DNA of 58,428 bases from assembly GCA_022841795.1 (NCBI GenBank), contig JALHQU010000021.1, positions 1-58,428 of the forward strand, written 5' to 3'. Origin of the DNA: Fimbriiglobus sp. (lineage in GTDB: Bacteria; Planctomycetota; Planctomycetia; Gemmatales; Gemmataceae). A program made the translations under genes and the position numbers. Positions within the stretch are counted from its first letter, which is position 1. Every line of letters starts with the position of its first letter. Of the stretch, positions 1-7,517 are shown piece after piece. The notes beneath the pieces are model-generated. The model saw nothing but the letters and a program-made list of their open reading frames with translations. It was not told where the DNA came from and ran no database searches.

Positions 1-1356
1 GGGCTGGTGGCGAAGAAGGCCGCCGAGCGGGGGCTGACCACCAAGCCGTGGGTGAAGACCAGCCTGGCCCCCGGCTCGAAGGTGGTGACGGACTACCTGA
101 CCGAGTCGAAGCTGCTGCCGGAGTTGGAGAAGCAGCGGTTCCATGTGGTAGGGTACGGATGTACCACTTGCATTGGTAATTCTGGCCCGCTACCCGACGC
201 CATCGGCAAGGAGATCGCCGACAAGGCGCTGGTGGTGTCGGCGGTGCTCAGCGGCAACCGCAACTTCGAGGGGCGGGTCCACGGCGACGTGCGGGCGAAC
301 TACCTGGCGTCCCCGCCGCTGGTGGTCGCCTACGCCCTGGCCGGGCGGGTGGACATCGACTGGGACGCCGAGCCGGTGGGCACCGGCCGCGACGGCGAGG
401 CGGTGTACTTGCGGGACATCTGGCCGACCATCGGCGAAGTCAAGGAGACGGTGGACGCGGCCATCAAGCAGGACAGCTACAAGCGGATCTACGCCGGGGT
501 GTTCGACGGGGACGAGAACTGGAAAGCCCTCCCGGTGCCGCTCGGCGACCTGTTCGCGTGGGACACCAACTCCACGTACATCGCCAACCCGCCGTACTTC
601 GTGGGCATGGGGCCGACCCCGCCGCCGGTACACGAGATCGCGGGGGCGCGGTGCCTGGCCCTGCTCGGCGACAGCATCACCACCGACCACATCAGCCCGG
701 CCGGGAACATCAAGAAGGACAGTCCGGCCGGCCAGTACCTGATGGCCCACGCGGTCACCCCGGCCGAGTTCAACCAGTACGGCGCCCGCCGCGGACACCA
801 CGAGGTGATGATGCGGGGCACGTTCGCCAACGTGCGGCTGAAGAACCTGCTGGTGCCCGGCGTCGAGGGCGGGGTGACCCGGTTCCTGCCGACCGACGAG
901 GTGACCAGCATCTACGACGCGGCCATGAAGTACCAGGCGGCCGGCATCCCGCTGGTGGTGATCGGCGGCAAGGAGTACGGCAGCGGCAGCAGCCGCGACT
1001 GGGCGGCCAAGGGCACCAACCTGCTCGGGGTGAAGGCGGTGATCGCCGAGACGTACGAGCGGATCCACCGCAGCAACCTGGTGGGCATGGGGGTGGTGCC
1101 GCTCCAATTCCGGCTAGGCGAGTCCGCCGCCATCCTCGGGCTGACCGGGGAGGAGTCGTTCCGCATCGACGGGCTGGTGACCGGGCTGACCACCTTCTTC
1201 GCCAACGGCAAGGAGCTGGCGGTGACGGCCACCCGCGGGGACGGGACGGAGATCAAGTTCCAGGCGGTGTGCCGCATCGACACCCCGCAGGAGGTGCTGT
1301 ACTACCAGCACGGCGGCATCCTGCCGTACGTGCTGCGGCAACTACTGGCGAAGTGA
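1..1356 (+). CDS. acnA: Aconitate hydratase, C-terminal part (5' end outside the window)
   Basis: Aconitase converts citrate to isocitrate in the TCA cycle, in the cytoplasm, using a [4Fe-4S] cluster. The reading frame is open from base 1, so the gene begins upstream; about 451 residues are visible, roughly the last half of a protein of about 900. The stretch [15 protein letters not shown] (near visible residue 53) carries two of the three cluster cysteines. The swivelling C-terminal domain has [13 protein letters not shown] and the substrate-binding [12 protein letters not shown]. The order of domains (cluster domains, then swivel) fits the AcnA/IRP type rather than AcnB. The gene ends with TGA and is followed 7 bases later by a large inverted repeat that may end its transcript. 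Family identity is certain; only the missing start is unknown. Confidence 0.97.
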   Translation, partial: GLVAKKAAERGLTTKPWVKTSLAPGSKVVTDYLTESKLLPELEKQRFHVVGYGCTTCIGNSGPLPDAIGKEIADKALVVSAVLSGNRNFEGRVHGDVRANYLASPPLVVAYALAGRVDIDWDAEPVGTGRDGEAVYLRDIWPTIGEVKETVDAAIKQDSYKRIYAGVFDGDENWKALPVPLGDLFAWDTNSTYIANPPYFVGMGPTPPPVHEIAGARCLALLGDSITTDHISPAGNIKKDSPAGQYLMAHAVTPAEFNQYGARRGHHEVMMRGTFANVRLKNLLVPGVEGGVTRFLPTDEVTSIYDAAMKYQAAGIPLVVIGGKEYGSGSSRDWAAKGTNLLGVKAVIAETYERIHRSNLVGMGVVPLQFRLGESAAILGLTGEESFRIDGLVTGLTTFFANGKELAVTATRGDGTEIKFQAVCRIDTPQEVLYYQHGGILPYVLRQLLAK

Positions 1357-1363
1357 CGGCAGG

Positions 1364-1446
1364 CGGGCCGTCTTCGTTAGCCCGACGCGCCAGCGAGGGG
1401 TGCGTGTCGGCCCTCGCTCGCGCGTCGGGCTAACGAAGACGGCCCG
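1364..1446. repeat. Large inverted repeat after aconitase
   Basis: Two 36-base arms (1364-1399 and 1411-1446) pair with a single mismatch around an 11-base loop. The arm contains TTCGTTAGCCCGACGCG. It lies directly behind the aconitase stop codon, so it can act as a transcript-ending hairpin, although no T-run follows. It is one of several unrelated palindrome families in this window. Confidence 0.85.
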
Positions 1447-1523
1447 ACTCCCTTTTCTGTTTGCACGTTCATCGGAACCGGCTACCCTGTGCGGACGGTT
1501 CGCCACGCCCGCCGGGGGGTCCC

Positions 1524-2339
1524 ATGTCCGCCGACCTGCTGAAGGTGTCGAAGGGGCTGAAGCTCGTCTACTGGGGACTGGTGGTCGCCGTCATCGCAGG
1601 CGTCCTTTTGTTCCTCGGCGGGCTGGCGGCCGGCCGGATCGGGGAGACCCCGCTGCTCGTCGTCCGCGGCATCGCCCAGGCGATCGGGTTCGGCGGGGCC
1701 GTCCTCGGGCTGATCGGCCGATACCTGTGCATGTCCGTCCCGCCGAAGGCCCGCGTGGCGAAGAGCCGCATCACCCTGTCGTTCGTCTTCGCCGCGTGCG
1801 TGCTGGCCGGCAGCCTGGTGCAGAACGTGGACAACTGGGTTCACCTGCTGCCGGCGGTGATGAAGGTCGTCGCCGGCGGGGTCAGTTCGCTGCTGAGCAT
1901 CGCTGGCGTCATCTTCTTCCTGCTGTTCGCCAAGGCGCTGGCCGAGTTCATCCGCCGCGGGCAGTTGGCCGACGACGCCGAGGGCGTGCTGATGTTGGTG
2001 TACGGCATCCTCGGCTGCTACGTCATCAGCCTGGGGGTGTCGGTGGTGATCATCGCCATCGCCACCGGCGCCAAGGACGCCGGCGGGTACGCCATCGCCG
2101 GCTGCTTCGGCATGCTGTTCGGCCTCGCCGCCCTGGTGCTGTCGATCATGGCGCTGCTCAAGGGCGCCCGGCTGCTCACCGAACTGAGCGACGCCGTCCG
2201 CGTCCACGCCAAGAAGGTGCGGAAGAAGGAGCGGGAGCAAGAGGACGAAGAAGAAGATGACGAGGAGGAAGAGGAGGAGGAAGAGGAAGAAGAAGAACGC
2301 CCCCGCCGCAAGCAGCGGAAGCGGGACGAGGACGAATAG
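1524..2339 (+). CDS. Membrane protein with a polyglutamate tail, unknown function
   Basis: I do not recognise a named family. The 271-residue protein starts at ATG 1524; a TTG 63 bases upstream would add a non-hydrophobic leader and is less likely. It has about six hydrophobic segments, for example VVAVIAGVLLFLGGLAAG and VISLGVSVVIIAIATG, giving an integral membrane protein. After about residue 225 comes a highly charged cytoplasmic-type tail, first basic (KKVRKKERE) and then more than 20 acidic residues, mostly glutamate, closing with RPRRKQRKRDEDE. The two genes that follow also encode small membrane proteins with strongly charged tails, so the three may be functionally related. The tail is encoded by an almost pure purine tract. 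Confidence 0.8.
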   Translation: MSADLLKVSKGLKLVYWGLVVAVIAGVLLFLGGLAAGRIGETPLLVVRGIAQAIGFGGAVLGLIGRYLCMSVPPKARVAKSRITLSFVFAACVLAGSLVQNVDNWVHLLPAVMKVVAGGVSSLLSIAGVIFFLLFAKALAEFIRRGQLADDAEGVLMLVYGILGCYVISLGVSVVIIAIATGAKDAGGYAIAGCFGMLFGLAALVLSIMALLKGARLLTELSDAVRVHAKKVRKKEREQEDEEEDDEEEEEEEEEEEERPRRKQRKRDEDE

Positions 2340-2438
2340 CCCCGCGGGGCCGGAACTGCCGCTCGCCGCCGGGCGGCGGGTGCGGTACACTCTCCGACTC
2401 CACCTGAACCCGTCACGCCTTCCCTGAGGCCCCCGGTC

Positions 2439-3017
2439 GTGAGAGACGAAGAACTCCTGATCCTCATCGGCGTCGTGCTGCTGGTGTTCTACGCCATCCT
2501 GTACGGGGTGGTCATCGTGTTCCTGATGTCGCTGTCCAAGCTGCTCCGCCAGGTGGCCCCGCGGAACCGCACGATGGAGCCGGGGCAGGTGTGGCTCAAC
2601 CTGATCCCGTGCTTCTGCTACGTGTGGAACTTCATCACCGTCCTCCGCGTGTCCGAGTCGCTGCGGAACGAGTTCGAGGACCGCGGGGACTACCGCCGGG
2701 GCGACGACCACGGCCAGGCGCTGGGCATCACCACCTGCGTGCTGAACGTGTGCCAGTGGATCCCGTACCTGGGGTCGCTGGTATTCCTGGGTGCGGTGGT
2801 GTGCTTCATCATTTACTGGGTGAAGATCGCCGGGTACAACCGGGAGTTGGCCGAGGCGCCCAGTTTCCGGGACGACGACGACCGCGACTACCGCCGGCGG
2901 TACGAGGACGAAGACGACGACCGCCCGCGGCGGCGGCGGCGGTACGAGGACGAAGACGACGACCGGCCGGACGACGACCGCGACGGTGACGGCGGGTACC
3001 GCCGGCGGTATGAATAG
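2439..3017 (+). CDS. Small membrane protein with an Asp/Arg-rich tail (paralogue of the next gene)
   Basis: This 192-residue protein starts at GTG 2439. It has an N-terminal membrane segment (LILIGVVLLVFYAILYGVV), then a conserved block APRNRTMEPGQVWLNLIPC, a middle hydrophobic region and a last segment ending in IIYWVKIAGYNREL. The C-terminal 50 residues are low-complexity Asp/Arg. The blocks APRNRTMEPGQVWL and YWVKIAGY recur in the next gene, so the two are paralogues from a local duplication. I do not recognise a characterised family; the pattern resembles uncharacterised planctomycete membrane proteins. The gap to the next start is 31 bases, so the two are probably co-transcribed. Confidence 0.8.
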   Translation: MRDEELLILIGVVLLVFYAILYGVVIVFLMSLSKLLRQVAPRNRTMEPGQVWLNLIPCFCYVWNFITVLRVSESLRNEFEDRGDYRRGDDHGQALGITTCVLNVCQWIPYLGSLVFLGAVVCFIIYWVKIAGYNRELAEAPSFRDDDDRDYRRRYEDEDDDRPRRRRRYEDEDDDRPDDDRDGDGGYRRRYE

Positions 3018-3048
3018 TCGATCGGGCCACACCCACGGAGTTCCGCCC

Positions 3049-3642
3049 ATGCCGTTCGCAGACCTGATGCCGCTGTTCGCCCAGGCCGGGCGGCAGTTCA
3101 ACAACGGGAACCAGGGGCCGCCGCCGGAGGCAATTGGGGCGATCATCGCCACCTATCTCGGGTGCATCGGGCTCGCCGTCGTCATCAGCTACGTCATCCA
3201 GATCCTATTCTGCATGACCCTGACCAAGTGCCTGAAGGCGTGTGCCCCGCGGAACCGGACGATGGAACCGGGGCAGGTGTGGCTGTCGCTCATCCCGCTG
3301 GTCGGCATCGTGTTCATCATCATGGCCCTGTTCAAGGTGCCGGACTCGGTGGCGAACGAGTACCGCGACCGCGGCCTCCGCGGGGACGGCGATTTCGGCA
3401 AGACCATGGCCATCTGGTACATCGTCACCGCGTTCGTGTGCGGGGCGATCTCGCCCATCTTCCTGATCATGTACTGGGTGAAGATCGCCGGGTACACGAA
3501 GGAGCTTCAGGGGCGGGCCGGTCGCAGCGACTACGACGACGAGGACGACGACCGCCTCCGCCGCCGCTCGTCCCGCCGGGACGAGGACGGGGAGGACGAC
3601 GAGGACGACCGCCCGCGGCGCCGCCGCCGCGACGAGGACTGA
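3049..3642 (+). CDS. Small membrane protein with a charged tail (paralogue of the preceding gene)
   Basis: This 197-residue protein shares the core APRNRTMEPGQVWL and YWVKIAGY with the upstream gene. It has a longer N-terminus containing MPFADLMPLFAQAG. I chose ATG 3049 because an in-frame ATG at 3010 lies on the upstream stop region and adds only polar residues. Hydrophobic segments are near residues 30-55, 75-95 and 120-145. The tail from about residue 155 is Asp/Arg/Glu-rich, like its neighbour. The function is unknown; the charged tail may bind nucleic acid, protein or divalent ions, which is speculation. An inverted repeat follows 10 bases after the stop. Confidence 0.8.
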   Translation: MPFADLMPLFAQAGRQFNNGNQGPPPEAIGAIIATYLGCIGLAVVISYVIQILFCMTLTKCLKACAPRNRTMEPGQVWLSLIPLVGIVFIIMALFKVPDSVANEYRDRGLRGDGDFGKTMAIWYIVTAFVCGAISPIFLIMYWVKIAGYTKELQGRAGRSDYDDEDDDRLRRRSSRRDEDGEDDEDDRPRRRRRDED

Positions 3643-3652
3643 CCGGCCGAAT

Positions 3653-3710
3653 GTAGTAGGCACACTCCGTGTGCCGTTCGGAATGACGGCACACGGAGTG
3701 TGCCTACTAC
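3653..3710. repeat. REP-like inverted repeat, GTAGTAGG family, locus A
   Basis: Perfect 25-base arms at 3653-3677 and 3686-3710 with an 8-base spacer. The arm begins GTAGTAGGCACACTCCGTGT. The same arm recurs at 6111, 8957, 8996, 9734, 9774 and 20874 and, in reverse orientation, at their partners. It sits between two same-strand genes, 16 bases before the next start codon. Confidence 0.92.
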
Positions 3711-3726
3711 TTACTCGGAGTGCCCC

Positions 3727-4614
3727 ATGTTCACCCCCTCCCGCCGCGATTTCCTCCGCGCCTCCGCCGTCACGCTCGCGGTGCCGACAGTGGTGTCCGC
3801 CATCGACCCGATCAAGCGGCCGGCGGGCAAGCCGGACCTGAAGCTGAGCCTGGCCGCGTACAGCTTCCGGGCGGCGCTCGACCTGAAGAAGCCGACCATG
3901 ACCCTGTTCGAGTTCATCGACCGGGCGGCCGACCTGCCGCTGGATGCGGTCGAACTCACCTCGTACTTCTGGGCCGAAACGACCGACGCCTACGCGGACA
4001 AGCTGCGGAAGCACGCCGACGCGAAGAAGCGGCCGGTGTCCGGGGTGCCGGTGAGGAGCGACTTCTGTGTGGCCGACGACGCCAAGCGGGCGGCGGACGT
4101 GAGCCACGTCAAGGAGTGGGTGGGCCGGGCGGCGCGGGTGGGGGCGAAGACCGTCCGCATCTTCGCCGGTAACTTGCCGAAGGGGGACACGCTGGAGGCG
4201 GCACAAAAGCGGGTGGTGGCGGCGATCGAGGAGTGCCTGCCGGCGGCGGAGAAGGCCGGGGTGGTGCTGGCGCTGGAGAACCACGGCGGCATCACCGCCA
4301 CCCCGGACCAGTTGCTCGCGCTGGTGAAGCCGATCAAGAGCCAATACCTCGGGGTGAACATCGACACCGGCAACTTCAAGACCCCTGACCCGTATGCGGA
4401 CGTGGCCCAGATCGCCCCCTACGGGGTGGTGTGCCAGGTGAAGACGGAGGTGTACCCCGGCGGCAAGAAGGAGGAAGCGGACCTCGGGCGGATGGTGAAG
4501 ATCCTGAAGGACGCCAACTTCCACGGGTTCGTGGCGCTGGAGTACGAGGCCGCCGCCGACCCGACGACCGCCGTGCCGAAGTACGTGAAGGAGCTGCGGA
4601 AGCTGATCGGATGA
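3727..4614 (+). CDS. Secreted sugar phosphate isomerase/epimerase-like TIM-barrel protein
   Basis: This 295-residue member of the xylose-isomerase-like TIM barrel superfamily (AP_endonuc_2) probably acts on a sugar or polyol outside the cytoplasm. The N-terminus SRRDFLRASAVTLAVP is a twin-arginine-type signal. The barrel shows TLFEFIDRAADLPLDAVEL, then VLALENHGG, where the glutamate is a likely metal ligand, LGVNIDTGNF and finally GFVALEYEA with a second metal-binding glutamate. Planctomycetes carry many such Tat-exported isomerase-like proteins beside Gfo/Idh/MocA enzymes; substrates are usually unknown. ATG 3727 is the natural start because upstream codons translate the repeat. The gene converges on the minus-strand phosphodiesterase gene, with an inverted repeat between. 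Confidence 0.88.
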   Translation: MFTPSRRDFLRASAVTLAVPTVVSAIDPIKRPAGKPDLKLSLAAYSFRAALDLKKPTMTLFEFIDRAADLPLDAVELTSYFWAETTDAYADKLRKHADAKKRPVSGVPVRSDFCVADDAKRAADVSHVKEWVGRAARVGAKTVRIFAGNLPKGDTLEAAQKRVVAAIEECLPAAEKAGVVLALENHGGITATPDQLLALVKPIKSQYLGVNIDTGNFKTPDPYADVAQIAPYGVVCQVKTEVYPGGKKEEADLGRMVKILKDANFHGFVALEYEAAADPTTAVPKYVKELRKLIG

Positions 4615-4626
4615 GGCTGGGCGAAG

Positions 4627-4720
4627 ATTAACCACAGAGGCACAGAGACACAGAGAAGACGAAGATTGATCGGGATCAAAATCCCCGTCTTCTCTGTGTC
4701 TCTGTGCCTCTGTGGTTAAT
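4627..4720. terminator. Inverted repeat acting as likely bidirectional terminator
   Basis: Perfect 35-base arms at 4627-4661 and 4686-4720 with a 24-base loop, between two converging genes. The arm contains CCACAGAGGCACAGAGACAC, a repeat type I know from planctomycetes and other phyla. The stop codon of the minus-strand gene (4716-4718) lies inside the right arm. Confidence 0.8.
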
Positions 4721-6101
4721 TTTCCGGTAGACCCAACTCCCGTAGCAGCATCTCTTTCACCGCCGTCATCGGCACCGTGTACCCGGGGTTCGGGCCGTGG
4801 CCGATCAGGATCGGCCGGTCGCGGGCGTCGGTCGCCGCCAGCCCGTGACTCCCCCGCACGATGCTCGCGTCCAGCGGGATCACGTCGAAGATGGTCCGGA
4901 ACCCAAGCTTCTTCTGGATCAGCCGCCGCGCCGCCCGCAGCTTCGGGAACGTCAACTGCGGGTCGAAGAACAGTTCGCACGGGTCGAACCCCGGCTTGTG
5001 GTGGATGGCCACGCTGCGGGCGTAGTCCGGGGCGTGCGCGTCGTCCGGCCAGAACGGGTACGCGAACCAGGCGTGCGGCTCGGCCAGCAGCACCACCTCC
5101 CCGCTCCGCGGGTGGTTGAGGTGAACCTCCGCCCGCTCCGCCTCGCTGAACACGCGGGCCACCCCCGGCAGCCCGGCCAGCACCTCCCGCACCTTCGGGA
5201 AGTCGGTCAGGTGGCGGACGTACACGTGCGCGAGCTGGTGGTCGCACACGGCGAACGCCCGGCTGCCGTACACGTCGAGCTGGTCGCCGAACGGCCCCCG
5301 CACGGTGCTCAGCAGCCCGTGCTTCCACAATTCACGGTTCGGGTACACCGGGGTGGTCACGTCGCAGTGCCCGTACTCGCTCACCACCCACACCCGCGCG
5401 CCGATCTCCGCCGCCGCGTCCAGCAGCGGCTCGCAGCAGTCGTCCAGCTCCTTCACGAACCGCGGCATGTCGCACCCGCCCGGCCCCCGCCGCTGCGGTT
5501 CGTAGTCCAGGTGCGGCAGGTACACCAGCGTCAGGTCCGGCCGCCGGTCGCGGATCACGCGGGCGGACACGTCGGCGATCCAGCGGGTGCTCTTCAGCCC
5601 GGCCGCCGGCCCCCAGAACGCCGGGAACGGGAACGGCGGGACCGACTGCTTGATCTCGGCGAGGTAGTCGGCCGGCGTGCCGGTGACGTCGAACGCCTTG
5701 TTCCCGTCCACCCCGTACCACGGCTTCGGGGTGAGGCTGACGTCCACCGCCGCCCCCTGGTTGAACCACCAGAACAGCTTGGCCGTGGTGAACGCCCGCT
5801 CCCGCTCGATCGCCCGCCGCTTGGCCGTCTCGTAGATCGGCTCGGCCCGGATCAGCCGGTTGCACTGCTGCCAGAACCGCACCTCGTTGGTGTCGTGGAA
5901 CAGCCAGCCGTTGGCGACCACGCCGTGCTGATTCGGTAGTTCGCCCGTCAGGAGCGTGGCCTGGGCGGTGCAGGTGACGGCCGGCAGCACCTCCGGCATG
6001 TCCGCCACCCAGCCGGACCGGGCGAGGGCGGACAGCCGCGGGGCGTGCGGCAGCAGCCGCGGGGTGAGGCCGACGGCGTTCAGCAGGACGACGGGGGGCA
6101 T
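4716..6101 (-). CDS. Alkaline phosphatase family protein / type I phosphodiesterase
   Basis: This 461-residue protein is of the nucleotide pyrophosphatase/phosphodiesterase branch of the alkaline phosphatase superfamily. The catalytic threonine block is AVTCTAQATLLTG near residues 41-53, followed by GELPNQHGVVANGW, as in type I phosphodiesterases. Likely metal-binding blocks are YLPHLDYEP, VVSEYGHCDV and HKPGFDP. The first metal ligand block usually reads as an Asp-Gly motif, but here it is LLNAVGLTP, so the metal site may differ. No signal peptide is seen, so it is probably cytoplasmic. The substrate cannot be told from sequence; a phosphodiester or phosphonate is expected. The start ATG (complement of 6099-6101) is followed upstream by a repeat of the GTAGTAGG family. 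Confidence 0.88.
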   Translation of the reverse strand: MPPVVLLNAVGLTPRLLPHAPRLSALARSGWVADMPEVLPAVTCTAQATLLTGELPNQHGVVANGWLFHDTNEVRFWQQCNRLIRAEPIYETAKRRAIERERAFTTAKLFWWFNQGAAVDVSLTPKPWYGVDGNKAFDVTGTPADYLAEIKQSVPPFPFPAFWGPAAGLKSTRWIADVSARVIRDRRPDLTLVYLPHLDYEPQRRGPGGCDMPRFVKELDDCCEPLLDAAAEIGARVWVVSEYGHCDVTTPVYPNRELWKHGLLSTVRGPFGDQLDVYGSRAFAVCDHQLAHVYVRHLTDFPKVREVLAGLPGVARVFSEAERAEVHLNHPRSGEVVLLAEPHAWFAYPFWPDDAHAPDYARSVAIHHKPGFDPCELFFDPQLTFPKLRAARRLIQKKLGFRTIFDVIPLDASIVRGSHGLAATDARDRPILIGHGPNPGYTVPMTAVKEMLLRELGLPEN

Positions 6102-6110
6102 TCTTCCAAT

Positions 6111-6242
6111 GTAGTAGGCATACTCCGTGTGCCGTTCTCGCGTGTGGGTGAACCGGCGGCGTCAGCCGCCCGGGTGGGTTCGCACCCGGCGGGCTGACAC
6201 CCGCGGTTCACCCAAGAACGGCACACGGAGTGTGCCTACTAC
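6111..6242. repeat. Nested repeat, GTAGTAGG family locus B with a second palindrome inside
   Basis: Outer arms 6111-6137 and 6216-6242 belong to the GTAGTAGG family, with one base changed in the left arm (CATACTCC). Between them lies an unrelated palindrome, 6146-6213, whose ends read GGGTGAACCG and CGGTTCACCC. The second palindrome appears to have been inserted into the loop of the first. The right outer arm contains the stop codon of the minus-strand gene at 6239-6619. Confidence 0.88.
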
Positions 6243-6619
6243 TTATTCAAAACGAACCGCCCGCTGTCCTTCCCCGAACGGAAAGTGGCGTCGAAGTTGG
6301 TTGGTGTGACCGCCGCGTCGGTAGTGAACGTGCCGAACAGCGGGATGCGGCGGGTGGCGGACAGGAACGTCGTTTCGCCGCTCGCTCCGACCACGTCCAG
6401 GTGCTGGCGGTACACGAACGGGATGACCTTGGCGAACCGCCCGCTGAACCGCACGTCGTACCCGGTGGAGGACGGGGCGACGCTGGCTCGGAGTGGCCCG
6501 CGGTGGCCGTTGGCGTCGCTCTGCCAGTACCCGGACCAGCGGCCGGAAAGCGGATCCGCGGCCGGGGTCAGAGTTGGGAACAGGAGCAGGGCGGCGGTAA
6601 GCAGAGTGGTGCGCGGCAT
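6239..6619 (-). CDS. Small secreted protein of unknown function
   Basis: This 126-residue protein starts MPRTTLLTAALLLFPTLTPA, a clear Sec-type signal peptide with a likely cleavage after AA-D near residue 22. The mature part (SGRWSGYWQSD, then VRFSGRFAKVIPFVY and GTFTTDAAV) looks like a small beta-rich domain. I recognise no named family. The last two codons and the stop (Asn-Lys-TAG) are supplied by the REP-like repeat, since the same AATAAGTAGTAGG sequence borders other copies. The original C-terminus may therefore have been altered by repeat insertion. Confidence 0.7.
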   Translation of the reverse strand: MPRTTLLTAALLLFPTLTPAADPLSGRWSGYWQSDANGHRGPLRASVAPSSTGYDVRFSGRFAKVIPFVYRQHLDVVGASGETTFLSATRRIPLFGTFTTDAAVTPTNFDATFRSGKDSGRFVLNK

Positions 6620-6718
6620 GAAATCAGTGTACCCCACACGACAGATGCGGCACGGCGGTTGCACCCTCATCCCGGCGGATTGTTTTTTTCGCCCGGGCAC
6701 TGACCAACGGAGGGCACC

Positions 6719-7108
6719 ATGTCGAGCGTCAAAGAGAACCTGACGAACGCCGGCCAGGCCGCGCTGGATACGGCCAAAAACGCCGGCTTCTTGGCCGTCG
6801 GCGCGGCCGCCGCGGCCGTCGATTTCGTGAAAGAGAAGGCCGGGATGGGCCAGCCGGCCGAGGCGGTGAGCCCGGCCGCGGTGAAGGAACACATGGACGT
6901 GATCGCGTCGTGCGGCATGAAGGTCGGGGTGGTGGACCGGGTGGACGGCGGGGCGGTGAAGCTGACCCAGCGGGACAGCCCGGACGGGCTGCACCACTTC
7001 ATCCCGCTGTCGTGGGTGAGCAAGGTGGACGACAAGGTCCACCTGAGCAAGAACTCGGTCGAGGCGAAGGCGGGGTGGAAGCCGACGGCCGCCGCCTGCG
7101 GCTGCTGA
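6719..7108 (+). CDS. DUF2171-like small protein
   Basis: This 129-residue protein has an N-terminal helical segment rich in alanine (NAGFLAVGAAAAAVDFVKEK). Its C-terminal domain reads VKEHMDVIASCGMKVGVVDRVDG, then LTQRDSPDGLHHFIPLSWV. That arrangement (V-x-x-x-M-x-V-x-x-x-x-G and ending in WV-x-x-VD-x-x-VHL) matches DUF2171, a PRC-barrel-like domain of unknown role often linked to stress or general housekeeping. It ends in an unusual AAACGC tail with two cysteines. It is transcribed divergently from the small secreted protein, with 99 bases between them. Family assignment is by eye. Confidence 0.75.
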   Translation: MSSVKENLTNAGQAALDTAKNAGFLAVGAAAAAVDFVKEKAGMGQPAEAVSPAAVKEHMDVIASCGMKVGVVDRVDGGAVKLTQRDSPDGLHHFIPLSWVSKVDDKVHLSKNSVEAKAGWKPTAAACGC

Positions 7109-7194
7109 GGGCGGGTGAAGCGAACGGCGGCGTGTTGGACATCCGACACGCCGCCGACGGTCAGGAGGCGATTTCCGGCGACCGGCACACCGCG

Positions 7195-7203
7195 TGCTAA
7201 ATT
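7195..7203 (+). promoter_or_regulatory. Possible extended -10 promoter element
   Basis: TGCTAAATT gives an extended -10 pattern (TG, one base, then TAAATT) in an AT-rich pocket, 42 bases before the small gene at 7245. No good -35 element is seen, so this is tentative. Confidence 0.25.
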
Positions 7204-7244
7204 TACCACCGAGTTCGATCCCCCCATCCCCTCAAGGATGTCCC

Positions 7245-7427
7245 ATGACTGCCACCGCCATCCGGAAGCCCCGCACCACCTCCGCCCGTCCCGTCGCCGT
7301 CTCCGCCCAGAACGTCCGGGAACTGCTGACGGAGCTGGCGTACCGGCTGCACACCACCAAAGTGATCGGCCGGGTGTCGCACGACCACGACCGCGGGTTC
7401 AACTGCCGGCCCGCGCAGCCGCGGTAA
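7245..7427 (+). CDS. Small basic protein, unknown function (60 aa)
   Basis: A 60-residue basic protein begins MTATAIRKPRTTSARPV and contains VRELLTELAYRLHTTKVIGR, a predicted helix, and ends DHDRGFNCRPAQPR. The start ATG 7245 has a nearby AAGGATG leader that could serve as a weak ribosome site. It lies alone between the DUF2171-like gene and an inverted repeat. I recognise no family. The sensible amino acid mix and helix argue for a real gene, but its shortness leaves doubt. Confidence 0.55.
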   Translation: MTATAIRKPRTTSARPVAVSAQNVRELLTELAYRLHTTKVIGRVSHDHDRGFNCRPAQPR

Positions 7428-7453
7428 CACCACCGGGAATGCCGCATGTTTTC

Positions 7454-7517
7454 AGTGTGGTCCGCACACGCCGTGTGCGGTCTTTTTCACCCGCACACGG
7501 CGTGTGCGGACCACACT
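7454..7517. repeat. Inverted repeat, GTGTGGTCCGCACACG variant
   Basis: Perfect 27-base arms at 7454-7480 and 7491-7517 with a 10-base T-rich loop. The core GCACACGCCGTGTGCGG resembles the GTAGTAGG family core (GCACACTCCGTGTGCC) but is distinct, so it may be a sister family. It touches the stop codon of the minus-strand DUF1501 gene and can serve as its terminator. Confidence 0.88.
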
